DNA of 10,439 nucleotides from assembly GCF_023035815.1 (NCBI RefSeq), contig NZ_CP073163.1, positions 1 to 10,439 of the forward strand, in the 5' to 3' direction. Source of the DNA: Borrelia parkeri (GTDB taxonomy: Bacteria > Spirochaetota > Spirochaetia > Borreliales > Borreliaceae). Of this stretch, positions 5,530 to 10,439 are shown in pieces. The notes beneath the pieces were generated by a model, which was not told the origin of the DNA, ran no database searches, and worked only from the letters and a program-made list of their open reading frames with translations. The translations under genes and the position numbers were made by a program. The stretch's first letter is position 1. The number at the start of each line of letters is the position of its first letter.

Positions 5530-5562
5530 TTGTATCGGTTCTTATTTAATATATATTATAAT
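5530..5562 (+). promoter_or_regulatory. Promoter candidate of the 211-aa gene, right copy
   Basis: TTGTAT at 5530-5535 is followed after 16 bases by TATATT (5552-5557), with TATAAT overlapping at 5557-5562. Mirror of 4879-4911, driving transcription outward from the centre. Confidence 0.45.
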
Positions 5563-5584
5563 AATGTATGAGGTCAAAGCAAAA

Positions 5585-5602
5585 CTTTTTGATCTCAAAA
5601 GG
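5585..5602 (+). promoter_or_regulatory. Hairpin hiding the ribosome site of the 211-aa gene, right copy
   Basis: Bases 5585-5591 pair with 5596-5602, so the AAAAGG ribosome site before the ATG at 5610 is inside a short stem. Mirror of 4839-4856. Confidence 0.35.
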
Positions 5603-5609
5603 ATATGGG

Positions 5610-6245
5610 ATGGAAAATATTAAACAAGATAATATTCAAGAAAAAAAATTGCCTATGATACTGAATTATGATAATTATATTACCGAGGGTAATCGGGAAA
5701 CCTTTTTCGGTAATTCTCAGTATGAGGCAAATTATAAAGCCAAAGTTGATGGATTTATAGTCGATTTCTTCAAAATACCTAGAAGTTTAAAGAGTAAATA
5801 TGCGATCAATATCAAGTGCTTAAGTAGTCCGGATCTTCCATTTGGCAATATTGCAATGAATTGCATAAATACCTTTAAACTAATTGTTGATATCATCAAT
5901 ATGCAAACGGGTAAAACCTATGATTATGATGAATTTATCTCAAAGACAGAAACAGATAAAATGCTTCAGTATGGTGCAAAATTAATATCAGCACTTTCAA
6001 GACATTTCGATGAGTCTAATGGAACTAACTATAATGAAGGCTATTATGAATGGGAAAAAGGGTGGATAGACAAAAAATGGATCGATTATGAACCAAGTAT
6101 TTTAGAGATAAAAAAAATGCAAGAATTGAATAAAAAAATAAACCAAGAATTAAACTTTAGAAATAAGAGAAGAAAAATTTCTACATTGCAAACAGGTCAA
6201 ATGAGACTTTTAAAAGCAATAAAAACCCTTGATCATGATTTCTAA
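5610..6245 (+). CDS. Hypothetical protein, 211 aa, unrecognised, right copy
   Basis: Identical in protein sequence to the copy at 4196-4831: Asn/acidic N-terminus, PDLPFGNIAMNC block near residue 75, aromatic patch near 144-161, basic C-terminal helix. The start at 5610 is preceded by AAAAGG at 7 bases; an in-frame ATG at 5568 lacks a ribosome site. The two copies diverge from the central spacer, so the dimer carries them back to back about 780 bases apart. No function can be assigned. Unlike the PF57/62 and PF49 copies in this arm, it has no frameshift. Confidence 0.75.
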   Translation: MENIKQDNIQEKKLPMILNYDNYITEGNRETFFGNSQYEANYKAKVDGFIVDFFKIPRSLKSKYAINIKCLSSPDLPFGNIAMNCINTFKLIVDIINMQTGKTYDYDEFISKTETDKMLQYGAKLISALSRHFDESNGTNYNEGYYEWEKGWIDKKWIDYEPSILEIKKMQELNKKINQELNFRNKRRKISTLQTGQMRLLKAIKTLDHDF

Positions 6246-6498
6246 CGCAAGATAATAAGTGCAATATATTTAATCAAAATACATCTAAATTTACAATGGT
6301 AAACATCGGTAATAACTTACAAATATTAACTATTATTAACTTATTTATACTTGCTTGCACAGCCAGTTGTTGCAATATTATGTGAATATTTGGTTTTGGT
6401 ATTGAATATAATAAAATTATTTAAAAATATTTACAAAATTAAAAAAATAAAATAATATTATAAACAGATATAAATGCGGTAGAAAGCATTCTATCAAC

Positions 6499-6563
6499 AG
6501 TCCCCAACACTCCTATCAATCCTCTCCAAAACAAGACGTAGGAGTAGGGACTTTCTTTTCTTG
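6499..6563 (+). terminator. Long structured hairpin with T-rich tail, right copy
   Basis: AGTCCC (6499-6504) and ACTCCTA (6509-6515) pair with GGGACT (6547-6552) and TAGGAGT (6539-6545); TTCTTTTCTTG follows. First strong stop signal after the 211-aa gene. Mirror of 3878-3942. Confidence 0.5.
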
Positions 6564-6649
6564 TATTCTAAGTAAAATTTATTCTTAACAGAATAGATTT
6601 CAAATTAAGCATATAATAGTCTATCTTAATTCCCAATATATTCAAAAAT

Positions 6650-6675
6650 TTTGTTAATATAATTTGTTAATATAA
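6650..6675. repeat. Perfect 13-base tandem duplication, right copy
   Basis: TTTGTTAATATAA is present twice head to tail; mirror of 3766-3791. Confidence 0.7.
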
Positions 6676-6743
6676 AAGTATAATCTTAAAAAATTATAGT
6701 TAAGACCTCTTGTCCTCATTCCTCAAAATAAATATAAGGCAAA

Positions 6744-6966
6744 TTATCAATATTTCACTTGCAAATAATCCGTCATTAAAGTGATAAATATTTATACGAT
6801 TCGAAATCTTAAGGTTATTGATAAATATTGGTACATCTATTTAAAAATTTGATAAAAAAATATTATCAATATTTTAGAAAAACTTGAAATGGTTAATTTT
6901 TGAACTAATAATTGATTATTAAATATTCTCCTTTTTTAAAATTAAAAGAATTTATTATCAATATTT
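6744..6966. repeat. Iteron-like cluster, right copy
   Basis: TTATCAATATTT at 6744-6755, 6863-6874 and 6955-6966, with two TGATAAATATT variants between. Mirror of 3475-3697, so the dimer holds two such clusters in opposite orientation. Confidence 0.4.
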
Positions 6967-6995
6967 ACTTCATACCATACATTCTTTTAAATAAT

Positions 6996-7027
6996 CCCCT
7001 TCCCCAAGGGGTTTTCTTTTTATTTTT
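6996..7027 (+). terminator. Rho-independent terminator-like hairpin, right copy
   Basis: CCCCTT (6996-7001), loop CCCC, AAGGGG (7006-7011), then TTTTCTTTTTATTTTT. Mirror of 3414-3445. Confidence 0.6.
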
Positions 7028-7206
7028 ATAATGGGAAAAAATTATTTATTTCATACACAGATTCTTAACTCAAAAGATTTTAATTGAAATATTTTATCTA
7101 TAAGTATTTTTTAGAAATCCTTTTGTACCTCAAAAGGTATACAAATCAATTTTAATAATCTTTACTTACCAAGAGACAATTAAAGATTTCTAAATTTGAC
7201 AAATAA

Positions 7207-7527
7207 TTACTTGATTTTGGTATTCATTTATTTCCTGAAAAAATCTGGGGAATAAGGTGGTATTTTTATTTATAGGGGCAATATTTTTGTGATCTAATGT
7301 ATGTATATACTGCTTTAAACTCTTTTGCCTTTAAAGGCAGAATGGGTGTGTTTTATTCGTCTTTAGTAATGGCTTTAATATGGCTCCAACAGAAAATATA
7401 ACATTATTATGATATTAATCTTTTTGTGAAATTTATAATACTTAACAAGGGTTTTCTTTGCTGAGAGAATGACCTTTATTTCTTATTGATCTCGTTGATA
7501 CTGCTTGAAAATAACATGTCATGCTAA
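7207..7527 (+). pseudogene. Possible decayed membrane-protein gene, right copy
   Basis: A single plus-strand frame with stops only at 7273 (TAG), 7399 (TAA), 7462 (TGA) and the final TAA at 7525. The stretches between look protein-like and partly hydrophobic. No start or family is recognisable. Mirror of 2914-3234 with the same stops. Confidence 0.25.
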
Positions 7528-7578
7528 TTATTAGTATAAATTTTTTTATTTTAACTTTAAAAAGTCTGTTTATTTGAT

Positions 7579-7678
7579 ATGAGGAAAATTTTTTATCTTT
7601 ATTATTGTTATTAGTGTGTTTAGTTTATTATGTTTGTTTTTATGTTCTTCCTTTCAAGTTTCGGGTATTACAAAGTAG
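7579..7678 (+). pseudogene. Possible lipoprotein signal-peptide relic, right copy
   Basis: ATG at 7579 starts MRKIF and reaches a stop at 7612. Removing one T from the run at 7589-7594 would give a hydrophobic leader ending in Cys-Ser and a stop at 7676. Mirror of 2763-2862; may be chance. Confidence 0.2.
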
Positions 7679-7779
7679 CTTAGGTTCTAAAAAAATTCTT
7701 AAGTTTATACTTGTAGTTACTTTTTCTATCTTTGTTCTGGTTTATTTATTAGTTTTTTCATTTTTTCTCTGTATTATTC

Positions 7780-8365
7780 TTATATTTTGGTCGGTTTTTG
7801 TTGTTTACCCTTGTGTAACATGTATTTTTCTAATATCTTTTCTATTGTTTGCTGCTGTTCATCTCTTTCTGTTCTCGTTTTTTTCTTATTATTTATATTA
7901 TTATTTATATTATTATTTATATTATTATATACACTGCTATTTTTTGTTCTATTTTTTTGCTCTGTTTTATTTTTGATTTTTTCCTGTTTGCTTAGTTTAT
8001 ATATAATATTGAATGTTTTTTCTAATAGTTCTTCTGTTGAATTGAGTATTTGCTTTAATATTTGATATGCGTTTTTTTTTGGCATATACTTTATTTTTGA
8101 ACCTTTGTATTCCCCAAGTCTTATTATGAATGTTTTTATTACATTGTTTTTTTTGAGGAAGCCCAAATCTTTTTGTAATGTTTTCATTTTAATGACTGCG
8201 TAGCCCTCTTTTTTTTAAAAAGTTGGCCAAGTTAAGTATGTCTTGTTGGTTATATCCTAACTTGTTTTTATTTAGATATTTTAAGATGGAAATTAGTTTT
8301 ATTAGTCTAACTTGATTTTTCTTGAGTTTGCTGTTATTATATAAAAAGAAATTTAAATTTTTCAT
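7780..8365 (-). pseudogene. PF57/62 maintenance gene, frameshifted right copy
   Basis: Mirror of the intact gene at 2074-2661 but two bases shorter. The left arm has eight T then seven A at 2218-2232; here the same strand has five T then eight A (8209-8221). The frame is lost after residue 48 and stops at 8189-8191, giving 58 aa: the N-terminal helical part only. An ATG at 8185-8187, one base after that stop, reopens the original frame and would give a 135-aa protein equal to residues 61-195 of the left copy. Re-initiation could therefore make two pieces. Either a real decay of a redundant gene or a consensus error at adjacent homopolymers. Confidence 0.75.
7891..7926 (-). repeat. Three 12-base tandem units, right copy
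   Basis: ATTTATATTATT repeated three times on the plus strand, mirror of 2515-2550 with the same copy number. A different copy number might have been expected after long independent evolution of the arms. Confidence 0.85.
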
Positions 8366-8392
8366 CGATTTATCCTTTATTTCAGTTTGTTT

Positions 8393-8414
8393 AAGACCTT
8401 GATTTTTAGGTCTT
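8393..8414 (-). promoter_or_regulatory. Leader hairpin of the PF57/62 gene, right copy
   Basis: AAGACCT and AGGTCTT with an 8-base loop; mirror of 2025-2046. Confidence 0.5.
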
Positions 8415-8454
8415 TTTTGTCTCTATGTTTAAAAAACAAAATCAACATAATTTA

Positions 8455-8483
8455 TATATATACTAAAAAAGTTATTTTGTCAA
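8455..8483 (-). promoter_or_regulatory. Promoter of the PF57/62 gene, right copy
   Basis: On the minus strand TTGACA (8478-8483), 17 bases, TATATA (8455-8460). Intact although the gene it drives is frameshifted. Confidence 0.65.
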
Positions 8484-8498
8484 TTTGATTTACAAAAT
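8474..8498. promoter_or_regulatory. Operator candidate, right copy
   Basis: ATTTTGT (8474-8480) and ACAAAAT (8492-8498) cover both -35 boxes; another ACAAAAT is at 8436-8442. Mirror of 1941-1965. Confidence 0.45.
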
Positions 8499-8517
8499 GA
8501 TGTTCATAGTTTATAAT
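8489..8517 (+). promoter_or_regulatory. Promoter of the partition operon, right copy
   Basis: TTTACA (8489-8494), 17-base spacer, TATAAT (8512-8517); mirror of 1922-1950. Confidence 0.7.
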
Positions 8518-8582
8518 AAAGTTAGTTATATTAGACAATAATTTGTGCTATTAATGAAAACTTATTTAGGAGATAGAATGTT

Positions 8583-8813
8583 GTGCGAATTACATTAAAA
8601 TTTTTAAATTCTTTGAAAAATTTGAAAGAATTTTCAAAGGAGATGGGGTATAGTGATTCTTCTTATCTTTCGAGATATATAAAAAAAAATAAAATTGAAG
8701 GTGTAATTTCTTCTAAAGACTTGTTTTTTAAGAAAAGGGAGTTGCTTTTAAGTGAAGAAGCCCAAAATTTTATTAAAGACAAGCTAAAGAAAGAATGGCA
8801 AAAAGGTAGTTGA
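8583..8813 (+). CDS. Small helix-turn-helix-like protein, 76 aa, right copy
   Basis: Identical to the product of 1626-1856. GTG start 9 bases after AGGAGA (8568-8573). The helix-turn-helix-like part is at residues 14-37 with GYSDSSYLSR as putative recognition helix, followed by a Lys/Glu-rich tail. The stop TGA overlaps the TTG start of the next gene. First gene of the operon in this arm. Family unknown; a DNA-binding or copy-control role is inferred from fold pattern and place. Confidence 0.72.
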   Translation: MRITLKFLNSLKNLKEFSKEMGYSDSSYLSRYIKKNKIEGVISSKDLFFKKRELLLSEEAQNFIKDKLKKEWQKGS

Positions 8814-9079
8814 GTTTGACAGAGACAACAAATTTGAAAAATTTTTTCATTGAATATGAGGGAAAAAAATATTATACTCCTCTTTTTTTGGCTAAAATTA
8901 ATAATATTTCTTATTTTACAATAAAAAATAAGATTAAAAAGCTTAATATCTCAATTAAGGCAAAAGATATTGGTGTTGTTAATTCTTTGTCTGAGGAACT
9001 CTTAATTGCTGAAGATAATTTAGATAAACTTTTTTATGATAAGAGGTTTAAGTGTTTAGATTCTAGGGGTATGAGGTGA
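8810..9079 (+). CDS. Small helix-turn-helix-like protein, 89 aa, right copy
   Basis: Identical to the product of 1360-1629. TTG start at 8810 within the TTGA overlap, with AAAAGG at 8801-8806 just upstream; a second TTG at 8816 is a possible alternative start. The YYTPLFLAKINNISYFTIKN segment (21-40) is the possible helix-turn-helix. Ends in the GTGA overlap with parA, so all three genes are translationally linked. Family unknown. Confidence 0.7.
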   Translation: MSLTETTNLKNFFIEYEGKKYYTPLFLAKINNISYFTIKNKIKKLNISIKAKDIGVVNSLSEELLIAEDNLDKLFYDKRFKCLDSRGMR

Positions 9080-9843
9080 GAGATATTATAACAATCTCTT
9101 CAATTAAGGGTGGCGTTGGTAAGAGTGTAACAGCAATAATGTTGGGATTTATTTTTTCTAAAAAGTATAAAACTTTACTTATAGATATTGATTCTCAGTC
9201 CAGTGTTACTTCTTATTTTCTTCCTTATTTTGAAAATAAAATCGATATAAGAGAATATAATATTTACGAAGTATTAAAGTCTAAAAAGTCTTTTATGAGT
9301 ATTGTTCATGAAATAACAGATAATTTGCACTTTGCTCCATCACATATTAAACTTTCTCAATTTTCAGGAGAGAATATTATTGGGCAGGAGTATAAGTTGA
9401 AAACGATTTTGACTCCTTATTTCGATGATTATGATTATATATTAATTGACACCCCCCCATCGGTTAATAAAGAGCTTATTAATTCATTGATGATTGCTAC
9501 TAAGGTTGTCATTCCTTTACCAGCAGAGCTATGGGCAATTGAAAGTTATGATATTTTGAAAAGTAAAATGCAAGAGATTATTAATGCTTATCAGAAACAG
9601 GATTTTAAAAGTTATTATGTTATTCAAACTCTTTACGAGGAAAATAGAAAAATAAAGAAAGAATTTTTCTATAGCTTACAACAACTTTATCAAGAATATG
9701 TTCCGATTAAAATTCACAGAAGTGTTGCTATTCAGAAGATGGTTACTTATAGATTAGAGCCTCAGGAGAGCGAACGATATTATAATGAATATTTAAAGGT
9801 TGCTGAAGTTATTGAAGGTGTTGAAAATATAAAAACAACATAA
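9076..9843 (+). CDS. parA: ParA-type partition ATPase (PF32), right copy
   Basis: Identical to the product of 596-1363, with all ATPase motifs intact: KGGVGKS at 11-17, LLIDIDSQSS at 34-43 and YILIDTPPS at 121-129. GTG start at 9076 with AGGGG six bases before. In this arm the downstream PF49 partner is broken, so ParA from here would have to work with PF49 made by the left arm. Its stop codon lies inside the palindrome at 9836-9877. Confidence 0.95.
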   Translation: MRDIITISSIKGGVGKSVTAIMLGFIFSKKYKTLLIDIDSQSSVTSYFLPYFENKIDIREYNIYEVLKSKKSFMSIVHEITDNLHFAPSHIKLSQFSGENIIGQEYKLKTILTPYFDDYDYILIDTPPSVNKELINSLMIATKVVIPLPAELWAIESYDILKSKMQEIINAYQKQDFKSYYVIQTLYEENRKIKKEFFYSLQQLYQEYVPIKIHRSVAIQKMVTYRLEPQESERYYNEYLKVAEVIEGVENIKTT

Positions 9844-9877
9844 ATATTTGTAAACCAGTTTACAAATATTTATGTTG
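9836..9877. repeat. 42-base palindrome between parA and PF49, right copy
   Basis: Two 20-base complementary halves around CA, mirror of 562-603 and identical. The dimer thus carries two such sites, one near each telomere. Confidence 0.85.
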
Positions 9878-9888
9878 AAGGAATAAAG

Positions 9889-10405
9889 ATGAAAATAGAT
9901 ATACTTAATACTATTAAAAGCAGGGTGGGAGATGTCACTCAAATTGAGGATGTTTCCGGTAAAGAAAAGGCTCGATTAAGGTATAGACAACTTAAAAGAG
10001 GAAATTAAGGCCCGGACTTTAGAGGAAGTTGTTAATAAACTGGAATTAGCCAAGGCGCTTTATGAGATAAAGAAGAATAAATTATACAGATTTGATGGAT
10101 ATGATAATTTTTATGAGTTTTGTTTAGATTATAAATTTAGTAGAACTATGATATACAGATATATTAAAATAGGTGCTTATTTAGAAAATGAAAATGTAAG
10201 TGAACAAGATGTTATGCAGAGCTCTTTGAATAAAATTATTAATGATATAAGAGTTAAAAGAAGTCCCTCAGAGTGTAAACCCGTTATTGTTAGATTTAAT
10301 TTAGAGGATAAGGAGAAGCAATTGATTCTTGTGAAAAACAAGCAAAAACTTGAGAAGTTTTTGCTTGAATATTTGTTGGATAATTGGGAATCGTTTATGA
10401 TATAA
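9889..10405 (+). pseudogene. PF49 partition gene, frameshifted right copy
   Basis: Mirror of 35-550 with one extra A in the run at 9994-9997 (four A here, three in the left copy). After Lys36 the frame reads Arg-Gly-Asn and stops at 10006-10008, so only 39 residues are made from the ATG at 9889. The rest of the family domain, including the FDGY and YRYIKIGAYL motifs, is open in the other frame to 10405. The ATG at 10148 could give an 85-aa C-terminal piece, but no good ribosome site precedes it. Real decay or a homopolymer consensus error. Confidence 0.75.
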
Positions 10406-10439
10406 TTGACTAAAATTTATACTAAAAATTAATTAATAT
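10406..10439. other. Right telomere-like terminus
   Basis: Exact reverse complement of bases 1-34, with TATACTAA at 10418-10425. Both tips carry the same telomere, as expected for a head-to-head dimer in which the opposite telomere of the monomer lies, or once lay, at the centre. Confidence 0.75.

Larger units (their letters stand above)
6246..7779. other. 1.5-kb stretch without an intact gene, right arm
   Basis: Mirror of 2662-4195 and with the same content: hairpin with T-rich tail (6499-6563), 13-base tandem repeat (6650-6675), iteron-like group (6744-6966), terminator-like hairpin (6996-7027), hairpin CCTTTTG/CAAAAGG (7119-7137), 14-base palindrome (7326-7339), decayed frame (7207-7527) and lipoprotein-like relic (7579-7678). 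Nothing else is recognisable; 6246-6498 appears featureless. Confidence 0.6.
5301..10439. repeat. Right arm of a plasmid-length inverted repeat
   Basis: This is the mirror copy of 1-5140. It is one base shorter overall: two bases are missing in the A/T homopolymers at 8209-8221, and one extra A lies in 9994-9997. Both changes hit coding sequence, so this arm has broken PF57/62 and PF49 genes but intact parA, both small genes and the 211-aa gene. Confidence 0.97.

Noticed and set aside
5568..5609. 14-residue N-terminal extension of the 211-aa gene
   Set aside because: No ribosome site, and the -10 box ends about 5 bases before this ATG; the ATG at 5610 has a good site.
7605..7976. 123-aa hydrophobic open frame (and its mirror 2465-2836)
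   Set aside because: It starts at a TTG without a properly spaced ribosome site and half of it is the antisense of the A-rich PF57/62 gene, whose Asn repeats become Tyr/Leu runs. The hydrophobicity is a composition effect.
7787..8065. 92-aa open frame antisense to PF57/62 (and its mirror 2376-2654)
   Set aside because: Lies wholly inside PF57/62 on the other strand, is Leu/Phe/Ser-rich from base composition, and has no ribosome site.

Overview
The window looks like a complete linear plasmid of a Borrelia/Borreliella spirochaete. Three things point there: very A+T-rich DNA; a replication/partition gene set recognisable as Borrelia plasmid families (a PF32 ParA ATPase, a PF49 partition protein and a PF57/62 maintenance protein); and telomere-like termini, with a TTAGTATA box 15-22 bases from each end and the same terminal sequence at both ends.

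The dominant fact is symmetry. Bases 1-5140 and 5301-10439 are inverted copies of each other, so the molecule is a head-to-head inverted dimer of a unit of about 5.2 kb. A 160-base single-copy spacer (5141-5300) separates the arms. I found two length differences between the arms, both at homopolymers, and both break a gene in the right arm only: PF57/62 near 8209-8221 and PF49 near 9994-9997. The other proteins are identical in both arms. I did not align every non-coding base.

Each arm, read from telomere to centre, holds: the PF49 gene ending 34 bases from the tip; a 42-base near-perfect palindrome overlapping the parA stop; parA; two tiny helix-turn-helix-like genes joined to parA by 4-base overlaps; a divergent promoter region with an inverted repeat across both -35 boxes; a short PF57/62 gene transcribed towards the centre; about 1.5 kb without an intact gene, holding decayed reading frames, terminator-like hairpins and an iteron-like repeat cluster; an unrecognised 211-aa gene transcribed away from the centre; and a strong hairpin beside the central spacer.

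The inferred logic is that PF57/62 and the adjacent intergenic region provide replication, while the operon 76-aa gene / 89-aa gene / parA / PF49 provides partition and copy control. Only the left arm keeps the whole set intact. The 211-aa gene is the only intact gene with no evident maintenance role. An alternative must be kept open: an inverted contig is what sequencing through a covalently closed hairpin telomere would give, and homopolymer indels are common long-read errors. The unique 160-base centre is the main argument against a pure artefact.
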